From positions 1-49,616 of the IMG/VR virus record IMGVR_UViG_3300030106_004816: a stretch of DNA of 49,616 bases; one strand, 5' to 3'. The notes beneath the pieces are model-generated. The model was not told the DNA's origin and did not search any database. It saw nothing but the letters and a program-made list of their open reading frames with translations. Below, in pieces: positions 31,931-38,147 of the stretch. The DNA comes from a virus. A program made the position numbers and the translations under genes. How positions within the stretch are numbered: the first letter of the stretch is position 1; each line of letters opens with the position of its first letter.

Positions 31931-32428
31931 ATGAAGATAATTGATAATTGTATAGATATTTTTAGACAGAACCAGTTATTGGATTATCTTACATCTGAGA
32001 GATGCAATTGGTATTACACTCCACATGTCGCCTATTCCAAACAAAAACCCACCGATAGACCTGCCTATTACCATGAATGGGTCGCACATAACATGATAAG
32101 AGACCCAAAACATATCAGCTATATTTACCCATTTTTAGATTTAACCAATAAAAATAGGATTATTAGAGCAGTTAGTTTTTTGCAATTACCTAGAGTCGAT
32201 AATACACCAAATGGTAAACACATAGATTTGGATGGCAAAAACACCATATGTTTGTATTATGTGAATGACTCTGATGGGGGTACAGTCTTTTATAAAGGTG
32301 ATAAGATAGTCAAGAAAGTAGAAGCAAAAAAAGGCAGATGTGTAATTTTTAATGGAGATATTTATCATTCCGGTGTATCACCAACTAATTGCAAGATTGT
32401 TATAAATATGAATTTACAAGACGCATGA
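31931..32428 (+). CDS. 2OG-Fe(II) oxygenase, P4H type
   Basis: 165 residues. KHIDLDGKNTICLYYVNDSDGGTVFY (H97, D99), then GRCVIFNGDIYHSGVSPT (H146) and K155 where Arg is usual. Begins MKIIDNCIDIF, close to the start of the oxygenase at 25123. It stands apart from other oxygenase genes, directly behind the iteron-like spacer and upstream of the small terminase. Substrate unknown. Confidence 0.8.
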   Translation: MKIIDNCIDIFRQNQLLDYLTSERCNWYYTPHVAYSKQKPTDRPAYYHEWVAHNMIRDPKHISYIYPFLDLTNKNRIIRAVSFLQLPRVDNTPNGKHIDLDGKNTICLYYVNDSDGGTVFYKGDKIVKKVEAKKGRCVIFNGDIYHSGVSPTNCKIVINMNLQDA

Positions 32429-32511
32429 CACAAAACCAAATTTTTTTATTCATTAGTGCTGTGTTGTTATTTATGACTTTTTTATCAATCTATAAAATTT
32501 TAACATTATGA
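32425..32511 (+). CDS. Predicted single-span membrane peptide (28 aa)
   Basis: MTQNQIFLFISAVLLFMTFLSIYKILTL. Both ends overlap their neighbours by four bases (ATGA), exactly as the 25-aa peptide after the oxygenase at 24426. Repetition of an oxygenase followed by a tiny membrane peptide with the same junctions raises the odds that both are real. Confidence 0.5.
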   Translation: MTQNQIFLFISAVLLFMTFLSIYKILTL

Positions 32512-33017
32512 AAAAGAAAAACCAAATTAAAACTATAACTGATTTAACGTCAAAACAAATTAAGTTTGTTGATGTGTTAGTAGATAATTGGGGAAAAATT
32601 TCAAAAGCAGAAGCAGCAAAGCAAGCCGGATACGAATCAAAAACAACTGACGGATATTATGTAATAGGTTCCAGGTTGACTAATCAAGACAAGAATCCTC
32701 ATGTGGTCCGTTACTTAGAAAAAAAACTAGGTAAGGAACTTCAGATTTATGAAAAAGACAAATTACGAAAATACAAAAGATTTGAACATCTATCAAAAGC
32801 AGCAGAAACAAAAGGCCAACTAGGTGTTGCTGTATCAGCTGAGTTTAGATCTGGCCAGATGGCAGATATGTTTGTAAATAAATCAGAAGTAAAACATGTA
32901 GGATTGGAGGGAATGTCTCGTGAACAGTTGGAGAGAAGACTTAACGAAATCGAAACTAAAATCGGAGAGTCAAAAAATATCATTAACGTCACGCCAGAAA
33001 AAGAAGCTGCAGAGTAA
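32508..33017 (+). CDS. terS: Terminase small subunit
   Basis: 169 residues. LTSKQIKFVDVLVDNWGKISKAEAAKQAGYES (14-45) is the N-terminal helix-turn-helix of Terminase_2-type small subunits (LTxKQxxFVxxYxxxxxxxxxAAxxAGY), followed by NPHVVRYLEKKL and a C-terminal helical part with GMSREQLERRLNEIE. It would recognise phage DNA and start packaging with the large subunit at 38378. Unusually, about 5.3 kb separates the two subunits. Confidence 0.78.
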   Translation: MKKKNQIKTITDLTSKQIKFVDVLVDNWGKISKAEAAKQAGYESKTTDGYYVIGSRLTNQDKNPHVVRYLEKKLGKELQIYEKDKLRKYKRFEHLSKAAETKGQLGVAVSAEFRSGQMADMFVNKSEVKHVGLEGMSREQLERRLNEIETKIGESKNIINVTPEKEAAE

Positions 33018-33033
33018 AGACTGGGGCCAATTT

Positions 33034-33108
33034 ATGGAAGTGTTTAATGAAGTTCACAATAAACACATTACCACACATGTAGGAAGTGTAACGATTAAAA
33101 TAAAATGA
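33034..33108 (+). CDS. Short open frame behind terS (doubtful)
   Basis: 24 residues, MEVFNEVHNKHITTHVGSVTIKIK; the frame extends upstream to a GTG at 32920 inside terS. There is no clear ribosome site. It could be a remnant of a gene cut by whatever brought in the repeat array that begins at once afterwards. Confidence 0.2.
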   Translation: MEVFNEVHNKHITTHVGSVTIKIK

Positions 33109-33109
33109 T

Positions 33110-33200
33110 TCGTTTTGTTTTACATATGGCGAAAAAATCAATCCTTTTGATTTTACCTATGGAAAAAAAATCAATCCTTTTGAATTTGCTTATGGAAAAT
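33110..33200 (+). repeat. 33-bp tandem repeat array, about 2.6 copies
   Basis: AAAAAATCAATCCTTTTGA occurs at 33132-33150 and again at 33165-33183, exactly 33 bases apart. Each unit runs TTTTGnTTTTACnTATGG, A-tract, ATCAATCC; ATATGG/CTATGG/TTATGG occurs at 33124, 33157 and 33190. The last unit merges into the start of the gene at 33202. The same core (TCAATC, then C or G, then TTTT) returns in a 60-bp array at 36495-36674. Confidence 0.8.
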
Positions 33201-33201
33201 T

Positions 33202-33498
33202 ATGAGAAAAAAAGTTAAAGACAAAAATTTACATTTAAAAAATTATCCACTTGTAGAAGTAACGTGGAAAGATATAACAAGCGAGAGTGGTTGGCAAAGT
33301 ATTGAAGATGTTAAAAAAGGTAAAATTGCTATTTGTATAACTAAAGGTCATTTAATTACTAAAAGCAAAGGTATTACAAGAATTTTTGGGGATTATGCCT
33401 TGTCAGAAGATAAAAAAGAAATTGCAGAGGTAGGCAATACAACACTTATTCCAAATGGGTGTATCATTGATTTAAAATATATTTCTACAAAAAAATAA
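33202..33498 (+). CDS. Hypothetical protein, first gene of the terS-terL island
   Basis: 98 residues, MRKKVKDKNLHLKNYPLVEVTWKDITSESGWQSIEDVKKGKIAICITKG at the start. The beta-rich body (LVEVTWKDI, KIAICITKGHLI, ITRIFGDYALSED) suggests a small compact domain. Its ATG follows directly on the 33-bp repeats. No family recognised. Confidence 0.55.
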   Translation: MRKKVKDKNLHLKNYPLVEVTWKDITSESGWQSIEDVKKGKIAICITKGHLITKSKGITRIFGDYALSEDKKEIAEVGNTTLIPNGCIIDLKYISTKK

Positions 33499-33617
33499 GA
33501 AGGTATGTTATAGAAGGTAGTGGTAAATTTTTTCGCTTTCTTTGTCTTTTTATGTAATGCCTTCCCAAAATCGGTATTTTTTACAATTATTTTTTTAATA
33601 ATTTTATTACTTTATTC

Positions 33618-33652
33618 TTGCACTTTTGAATAAATATCTTATAGTATCCCAT
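33618..33652 (+). promoter_or_regulatory. Promoter in the 33499-33775 gap with CTTATAGTATCCCAT box
   Basis: TTGCAC (33618-33623), 16-base spacer, TATAGT (33640-33645), in a 277-bp gap. The -10 lies in CTTATAGTATCCCAT (33638-33652). Similar boxes are at 34916-34930 (CTTATAAAATCCCAT) and 36808-36822 (GTTATTGTATCCCAT), each in a gap before a gene of the island. The roughly 120-base leader to 33776 holds a CGTTT/AAACG hairpin and a purine-rich ribosome site. Confidence 0.45.
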
Positions 33653-33775
33653 GAGGCGATAGTTGAAAATAATATACAATGTCGTTTCGCAAACGTAAGG
33701 AGAGTGCTTTGGGGGTGGTTGGCACATAGATTAGTAACACAAAACCCCTTATGAGAAAAAAGGAAAGGAAACAAC

Positions 33776-34228
33776 ATGGGACTAGACCAATATGCACATT
33801 GTCGTAATAGAAAAGTAAATTGGGAAAAATTCTATTCTGATGATGAAAAAGAAAGTCAAGCCGAACAGAAAGATGTTTTTGTTTGGCGAAAACACGCAAG
33901 ACTTCAAGTATTTATGAATTCTGCGTGGACTAAACAAAACGTCAAAAGACTTCAGCAAAAAGATAAAGATAAAGAACTTTTTGATATGAGTCATCTCGGC
34001 TTTAATGCAGGTGAAGAAGTCTATATGACGGAAGACGTTGTAAAGGAGTTAGAGAAAGCAATCCATGAGGACTACTATAACTACTTTGCACATGACGGAT
34101 TTTTTTGGGGTCAACAATGGCAAGAACAAGCCGTCAAAGAATATAAAAAACAAGACCGAGAATTTTTAAAGTATTGTAAAGACGCATTAAAACAAAAGAA
34201 ATGCGTAATTTATACTTGTTCTTGGTAA
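33776..34228 (+). CDS. Conserved phage protein of the MGLDQYA family
   Basis: 150 residues. MGLDQYAHCRNRKVNW, then VFVWRKHARLQVFMNSAW, FNAGEEVYMTEDVVKELEKAI and DGFFWGQQWQEQAVKEYKKQD. Proteins starting MGLDxYA with the WRKHxxLQ helix are widespread in cyanophages and other marine phages and are sometimes labelled phosphoglycerate kinase without evidence. No function is established. The leader AAAAAAGGAAAGGAAA is repeated before the next gene. Confidence 0.65.
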   Translation: MGLDQYAHCRNRKVNWEKFYSDDEKESQAEQKDVFVWRKHARLQVFMNSAWTKQNVKRLQQKDKDKELFDMSHLGFNAGEEVYMTEDVVKELEKAIHEDYYNYFAHDGFFWGQQWQEQAVKEYKKQDREFLKYCKDALKQKKCVIYTCSW

Positions 34229-34247
34229 AAAAAGGAAAGGAAAAAAG

Positions 34248-34799
34248 ATGAGTAATAAGCAAATGCAAGTCTATCAACGAGACCATTTTAAAGATAAGAT
34301 AAAAAGAAAGATAGACCCATTAATAGAAAAAGAGGAACTACTTCTTAAATCAACTATTTCCGAATTAACTGAAAAAATAGAAAGTAATTTGGCTAAAAAA
34401 ATTGGTGCTGATAAAGTTATTAATCAACTTCATCATGCAGAGTTAGAAGTAGAGAGAGCAAGACGTAAGGCAGTACAATTTTTTGAATTTACAGCAAGAA
34501 AGAAAAAAATCTATTCTGTAAATAGAAATTGGTATGATGATGATGATAAAAAGAATATCAACGTGGCTTTTTGTTTAAAACAAATAAGCAAATGGGCAAC
34601 TGCTATTGCTGAAGAAGAAGCTGAAAAAACTGATATGGGTAAGAAACTTACATTTCTAAAAGAAACAAAAGAAAAAATGAATGATGATGTTATGGAGTGT
34701 AATGTTTCAGATGATTTGAAAAAATTATTGTCAGCAAGTTTAACTTCTGTTGGTGTTAAATGGAACGCTTCGCCAAAAGCATTAATAAATAAAAAATAG
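34248..34799 (+). CDS. Helical hypothetical protein
   Basis: 183 residues, Lys/Glu-rich and almost wholly helical, with likely coiled coils at about 20-80 and 115-150. NRNWYDDDDKKNINVAF interrupts the helices. It shares the AAAGGAAAGGAAA leader with the previous gene, so the two are probably regulated as a unit. Unknown function. Confidence 0.55.
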   Translation: MSNKQMQVYQRDHFKDKIKRKIDPLIEKEELLLKSTISELTEKIESNLAKKIGADKVINQLHHAELEVERARRKAVQFFEFTARKKKIYSVNRNWYDDDDKKNINVAFCLKQISKWATAIAEEEAEKTDMGKKLTFLKETKEKMNDDVMECNVSDDLKKLLSASLTSVGVKWNASPKALINKK

Positions 34800-34815
34800 G
34801 CACTAGATGTGGTAG

Positions 34816-34837
34816 CTGGGGATATAGATATCCCCAG
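34816..34837 (+). terminator. Perfect hairpin after the 34248 gene, possible terminator
   Basis: CTGGGGATAT, AG, ATATCCCCAG: a ten-base perfect stem 17 bases behind the stop. Only a weak T-rich stretch follows (TACATAGTTTG), so termination is uncertain. The perfect symmetry also suits a protein operator. The next gene has its own promoter-like box at 34916. Confidence 0.35.
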
Positions 34838-34915
34838 TACATAGTTTGTTTCATTAACGTATATATTTTGTTCTTCACAAAACCCAAAATGAACACATTT
34901 TATTATTGACTTTCT

Positions 34916-34930
34916 CTTATAAAATCCCAT
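34916..34930 (+). promoter_or_regulatory. CTTATAAAATCCCAT box before the 34980 gene
   Basis: Second copy of the island box, about 50 bases before the start codon. TTGACT lies only six bases upstream of TATAAA, too close for a normal -35, so if this is a promoter it relies on something other than standard spacing. The leader that follows carries ACTAACATAGGGG (34962-34974), shared with the gene at 30100. Confidence 0.35.
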
Positions 34931-34979
34931 TATCCCTTATATGTTTATTTATTTCAAAAAAACTAACATAGGGGGTTAA

Positions 34980-35291
34980 ATGAAAAACAATAAACTTAAA
35001 AAAGTAAAACCAAGTGTAATTCTAGCACAAAGAATTTTCGCTTATAAATCTCTAAAAGATGAGATTAATATAATGACGAAAAAGGCAGACGCACTTAAAA
35101 AAGTAATATGGGAAGCCCCACTCGGTAAAGGCGTTTTCATATTAAATAATAAAACTGCTATTGTTAAAAAACATGAGCAGACACAAAAAAGATTAGACTT
35201 TGAAAAATTAAAGACTAATCACTTTGAGGTCTATGAAGATTGTCAAAAAGACACAAAGATTAAAAAGATAGAAATAACTATCAATGAGTAA
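34980..35291 (+). CDS. Small helical hypothetical protein
   Basis: 103 residues. MKNNKLKKVKPSVILAQRIFAYKSLKDEINIMTKKADALKKVIW (helical), then KGVFILNNKTAIVKKHEQTQKRLDFEKLKTNHFEVYEDCQK and a closing KIKKIEITINE strand. The RLDFEKLKTxHxEVYEDxxK pattern is seen in small phage proteins of unknown role. Overlaps the next gene by eight bases. Confidence 0.5.
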   Translation: MKNNKLKKVKPSVILAQRIFAYKSLKDEINIMTKKADALKKVIWEAPLGKGVFILNNKTAIVKKHEQTQKRLDFEKLKTNHFEVYEDCQKDTKIKKIEITINE

Positions 35292-35589
35292 TAATAAAAA
35301 TAAAGGTCTGTACCCCTTAAAACGAGGGGTACATACTATTTCAAGTGTAAAACCATTGTCTATATTGTCTGTTAAAGATTTACCGAAAAGATTAATGGGC
35401 TACGACATAACTTATACTTGTCTTAATCTTAATGATTTAAAGGTTGAAGCCAGTACACACGAAGATTTTATACAGGAAATTTATAAAAATAAGTTACTAT
35501 CTTTTGTGTACATAAACTTATGCAAAAAAATTAGAAAAAGAATAAAACAAAAGGAACAATCAAATAGTTGTTGGCAAGATGAAAGATAA
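35284..35589 (+). CDS. Hypothetical protein
   Basis: 101 residues: MSNNKNKGLYPLKRGVHTISSVKPLSILSVKDLPKRLMGYDITYTCLN at the start, basic C-terminus KKIRKRIKQKEQ. No motif. Overlaps both neighbours by eight to eleven bases. Confidence 0.45.
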   Translation: MSNNKNKGLYPLKRGVHTISSVKPLSILSVKDLPKRLMGYDITYTCLNLNDLKVEASTHEDFIQEIYKNKLLSFVYINLCKKIRKRIKQKEQSNSCWQDER

Positions 35590-35920
35590 AATAGATAAAT
35601 TAATGAACGACTTCTTTAAGATGATTGAAGAAGATAATAATGTTGTTTATTCTCATAAGGGTGAGTGTGGAATAAAAACATATAAAGAAATAAAGAAGTT
35701 AGAAAAAAAAGCAAAAACTCATACTTACGTTTGGTTTAAATGTGGCGAGCTTGTTGAAAAAATGTGGGTCAAAGTCAAAGGTGGAAATCAAAAATTTGGG
35801 TGGGGTTTTTTAGATAATGTTCCAACTACTATTGAAACTTTAAAGTTGGGAGATAAAATTGAATACCATACTGATAAAGAGGGAATAACTTATGGCGAAA
35901 AGCACCAAACTAGGCACTAA
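35579..35920 (+). CDS. Hypothetical protein, weakly DUF2314-like
   Basis: 113 residues. CGELVEKMWVKVKGGNQKFGWGFLDNVPTTIETLKLGDKIEYHTDKEGITYG resembles the core of DUF2314 proteins (E..WV.V ... G.LDN.P ... LK.GD.V ... I.DW), where the protein context is also unknown. The match is by eye only. N-terminal 45 residues are helical. Confidence 0.4.
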   Translation: MKDKIDKLMNDFFKMIEEDNNVVYSHKGECGIKTYKEIKKLEKKAKTHTYVWFKCGELVEKMWVKVKGGNQKFGWGFLDNVPTTIETLKLGDKIEYHTDKEGITYGEKHQTRH

Positions 35921-36011
35921 AATTTTGCAGATAATATTTCAATTTGTTTGTTATTCTGCGTTTAGTGTTGCGTTTATATTGTATTTTTTATTATTACTTG
36001 AAATCATTTAA
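35892..36011 (+). CDS. Small single-span membrane protein (39 aa)
   Basis: MAKSTKLGTKILQIIFQFVCYSAFSVAFILYFLLLLEII. Basic start and one hydrophobic segment of about 25 residues. Overlaps the previous gene by 29 bases. A third example of tiny membrane peptides in this window. Confidence 0.4.
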   Translation: MAKSTKLGTKILQIIFQFVCYSAFSVAFILYFLLLLEII

Positions 36012-36062
36012 CCTTAACATTTAAGGGTTGATTTTTTGTAAATCTTAACATACTGCTCTTTT

Positions 36063-36434
36063 ATGAAGAAAAGAGAGAGCAAACTTTGGTTAAAAATTAA
36101 AAAATTAAAGTTAAAAGGTCAAATTTTTCGTGTAGAAAGTAATACAATCAATGGCATACCTGACGTTTATTATTTACATAAAGGCAAGTCAATTTGGATA
36201 GAATTAAAGTCAAATAATGTTAAGAATTGTGGGCTTTCTAAATATCAAATCAACTGGCATATCCAACATAAAAAAAATGGTGGCTTGTCTTTTATCTTGC
36301 AAGAAGACGTCTTGCAAAGGGTCTTCAAACTCTACGAGGTTCGTGAAACGAGGGCTTTGAACCTTTTGGCACAGGGCGAAACCCACCCTGACACTTTAAT
36401 TTTGCATTTTGATAGAATGTTTTGGGAAAATTAA
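36063..36434 (+). CDS. VRR-NUC family nuclease
   Basis: 123 residues. PD-(D/E)XK core: NGIPDVYYLHKGKSIWIELKS (P33, D34, E47, K49) and LSKYQINWHIQHKKNGG (Q62, W65), the standard VRR-NUC pattern. Such small nucleases act on flaps or Holliday junctions and are common in phage accessory regions. It is the last gene before the 60-bp repeat array. Substrate not determined. Confidence 0.8.
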   Translation: MKKRESKLWLKIKKLKLKGQIFRVESNTINGIPDVYYLHKGKSIWIELKSNNVKNCGLSKYQINWHIQHKKNGGLSFILQEDVLQRVFKLYEVRETRALNLLAQGETHPDTLILHFDRMFWEN

Positions 36435-36449
36435 TCAAGAATTTTTTAT

Positions 36450-36484
36450 CAAGAACCACGTTGGCTTCGCCAACGTGGTTCTTG
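36450..36484 (+). repeat. 16-bp perfect inverted repeat with 3-base loop
   Basis: CAAGAACCACGTTGGC, TTC, GCCAACGTGGTTCTTG. All 16 pairs match. No T-run follows on either strand, so it is not a standard intrinsic terminator. It sits 15 bases behind the VRR-NUC stop and directly before the repeat array. Confidence 0.75.
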
Positions 36485-36494
36485 GTTCGTGGTT

Positions 36495-36674
36495 AAAAAA
36501 TCAATCGTTTTCAATCGTGTATGAAGCGACACGCTTCACGTTATATTAACATTAAAATAATCAATCGTTTTTAAATGCTTATGAGCGTTTTTTATTTAAT
36601 GTTTATTAACATTAAAAAAATCAATCGTTTTCAATTCCCTTATGGGAATTGAAAACTATCTTTCCATTTACATT
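36495..36674 (+). repeat. 60-bp tandem repeat, three units each with its own hairpin
   Basis: The core TCAATCGTTTT occurs at 36501, 36561 and 36621, exactly 60 bases apart. TATTAACATTAAAA occurs at 36544 and 36604. Between cores each unit carries a different stem-loop: TGAAGCG/CGCTTCA (36522-36538), AAATGCT/AGCGTTT with one G-T pair (36573-36590) and TTTTCAATTCCC/GGGAATTGAAAA (36628-36655). Stem sequences differ while position and folding are kept, a pattern expected under selection for structure. Confidence 0.8.
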
Positions 36675-36750
36675 ATTTTTTAGAAAAAAAAATTCTCGCG
36701 GGTATATAGATAATAAGGAGGTAAGGCATATGCATAAATAATTAGAAAAA

Positions 36751-36775
36751 GCTGCCAGGACCCGGGCCTGGCAGC
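36751..36775 (-). terminator. GC-rich hairpin; terminator-like on the reverse strand
   Basis: GCTGCCAGG, seven-base loop, CCTGGCAGC. On the reverse strand it is followed by TTTTTC, as in an intrinsic terminator; forward it is followed by CCTAAAAAC. No reverse-strand gene lies to its right within the window, so either it blocks antisense transcripts or it serves another purpose. A second GC-rich hairpin is at 38187. Confidence 0.4.
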
Positions 36776-36807
36776 CCTAAAAACTAACTGTTCAAAATGG
36801 GTTTTTT

Positions 36808-36822
36808 GTTATTGTATCCCAT
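36808..36822 (+). promoter_or_regulatory. GTTATTGTATCCCAT box before the 36870 gene
   Basis: Third copy of the island box, 48 bases before the next start codon, followed at once by a second ATCCCAT. The poor -35 region leaves its promoter role open. The ATCCCAT duplication hints at a protein-binding site. Confidence 0.35.
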
Positions 36823-36869
36823 CTCATCCCATGTTAGAAAAACAAATCAAATAAAATAAGGAGAAAAAA

Positions 36870-37082
36870 ATGTTTGATAAGTCAGAAAAAAAATTGCTTT
36901 TAGAATGTGTTGAGCATTTTATGAGCTGGCAAAATAGTATGGGTAGATCTACAAAAACTATAAAAGAAACACATAGTTTTTTAGGAGATAAAGATATTAT
37001 CTCAAAAGAAATACCAACTGCTCAAACTATCATGTTAGAAAAAATGTCTAATAAACTAAAGGAAGGGATAAAAAATGTTTGA
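36870..37082 (+). CDS. Small hypothetical protein
   Basis: 70 residues, MFDKSEKKLLLECVEHFMSWQNSMGRSTKTIKETHSFLGDKDII at the start, helical. Preceded by AAGGAG. Starts with the same four residues (MFDK) as the next protein. Overlaps that gene by eight bases. Unknown. Confidence 0.5.
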   Translation: MFDKSEKKLLLECVEHFMSWQNSMGRSTKTIKETHSFLGDKDIISKEIPTAQTIMLEKMSNKLKEGIKNV

Positions 37083-37362
37083 TAAAATAATATATCAAGA
37101 TCTAAGAAAATTAAGACCTGGAATAAAATATTCAGATCTTAAGAAGGGTGACAAGATCCTAACAAAGCAGCTGGGCCAGCCGGTATCTGGTAAATTGTTA
37201 GAGTCACCAAAGCAGGGCAAGGGCTTAAAAAAAATTGTTTTAATTTTTTCTAATGCTAAGGAGATAGGCCTATTCAGTGAGTCTGGCAGCATATACGCTA
37301 AAGACATCTTGAAGGTAAAAAGAGACGATAACTGGCATGTGGTGACAGATGCCCCTGCTTAA
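37075..37362 (+). CDS. Small hypothetical protein (SH3-like barrel possible)
   Basis: 95 residues. The middle is strand-rich: LKKGDKILTKQLGQPVSGKLLESPKQGKGLKKIVLIF, then IYAKDILKVKRDDNWHVV. KGDKI plus repeated short strands suggests a small barrel. Base composition is already shifted toward G+C as in the following gene, which it overlaps by 14 bases. Confidence 0.5.
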   Translation: MFDKIIYQDLRKLRPGIKYSDLKKGDKILTKQLGQPVSGKLLESPKQGKGLKKIVLIFSNAKEIGLFSESGSIYAKDILKVKRDDNWHVVTDAPA

Positions 37363-38038
37363 TTATTACAGTCAAACTAAAATGGCTAAGGGTGAAAAAT
37401 ACGGTTATAAAACGGCCATCCTTCACCTGGCGCCGTATACGCTTAGCGGTAAGAATGTATGCCCTAAAGCTTCTAAAGAATGCGCTGCTGCATGTTTAAA
37501 CACATCTGGGCGGGGCCAGATGGGTTCAGTTCAGAGGGCGCGACTCAATAAGACAAATTTATTCTGGGATGATCGAAAAAAATTTCTGGATGATTTGAGT
37601 CATGAAATAGGAGTTTTAAAAAAGCGGGCGGCGTCTCAGGGCTTTAAATTTGCTGTAAGATTAAACGGTACATCCGATCTGGCCTGGTATAGAATCAAGA
37701 TGGCTAATGGGTCGACTGTCATTGATAGTCATCCAGATGTACAGTTTTATGATTATACAAAAGTACCGGCATATCTGGGTCATAACTGTAAAAATTATCA
37801 CGTAACGTTTAGCGACTCAGGCCGTAACGATAAAGACATAAATGCGGCCATAGCTGCAGGGGTCAACGTTGCCGTGGTATTTGCTAATAAACTACCTAAG
37901 ATCTGGAAGGGTCGAAGAGTGATCAACGGTGATAAACATGATTTGAGGTTTAAAGATCCTCGGGGCGTGGTTGTTGGTTTAGTAGCTAAGGGCGCCGGCC
38001 GTAAACTTGATAATTCGTTTATAAAGGATCTGGGCTAG
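37349..38038 (+). CDS. GP88-family protein
   Basis: 229 residues. The N-terminal cysteine region NVCPKASKECAAACLNTSGRG (C38, C45, C49) is followed by QRARLNKTNLFWDDRKKFLDDLSHEI and AVRLNGTSDLAWYRI. This is the pattern of the Gene 88 protein family of mycobacteriophages and many other phages, whose function is unknown; a CX6CX3C cluster may bind a metal. Several 60-base rows are 42-53 percent G+C against about 33 percent around it, suggesting recent transfer. Confidence 0.7.
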   Translation: MPLLNYYSQTKMAKGEKYGYKTAILHLAPYTLSGKNVCPKASKECAAACLNTSGRGQMGSVQRARLNKTNLFWDDRKKFLDDLSHEIGVLKKRAASQGFKFAVRLNGTSDLAWYRIKMANGSTVIDSHPDVQFYDYTKVPAYLGHNCKNYHVTFSDSGRNDKDINAAIAAGVNVAVVFANKLPKIWKGRRVINGDKHDLRFKDPRGVVVGLVAKGAGRKLDNSFIKDLG

Positions 38039-38136
38039 TGATAAATATATTCGGATGGATGGTATTACTACACACAGCAGCCCCGGTTGCGATGCGCTTT
38101 TTTTGGATCGGGCTTATAGTTTTAATACTGTGGTAA
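38038..38136 (+). CDS. Small membrane peptide (32 aa)
   Basis: GTG start overlapping the GP88 stop (TAGTG). MINIFGWMVLLHTAAPVAMRFFWIGLIVLILW: two short hydrophobic stretches around a single Arg. The overlap is the main support. Confidence 0.4.
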   Translation: MINIFGWMVLLHTAAPVAMRFFWIGLIVLILW

Positions 38137-38147
38137 AAAAATTCTCT

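Larger units (their letters stand above)
36435..36869 (+). other. 435-bp intergenic region full of hairpins and repeats
   Basis: No credible gene on either strand. In order: a 16-bp perfect hairpin (36450-36484), three 60-bp repeat units (36495-36674), a Shine-Dalgarno-like AAGGAGG at about 36715 with no gene behind it, a GC-rich hairpin (36751-36775), the GTTATTGTATCCCAT box (36808-36822) and a ribosome site for the gene at 36870. Confidence 0.65.

Noticed and set aside
33110-33200. CRISPR-like array
   Set aside because: Only 2.6 copies with 33-bp period and nothing that looks like unique spacers between conserved repeats; no cas gene.
33776-34228. Phosphoglycerate kinase label often attached to MGLDQYA proteins
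   Set aside because: At 150 residues without a nucleotide-binding or hinge motif it cannot be that enzyme; treated as unknown.
34511-34930. Reverse-strand 139-codon frame across the 34248 gene and following gap
   Set aside because: It runs through the perfect hairpin and the promoter-like box, with Ser/Phe-rich shadow composition and no ribosome site.
36495-36674. CRISPR-like array of three units
   Set aside because: The variable part is palindromic in every unit and the conserved part is short and AT-rich, unlike CRISPR repeats and spacers.
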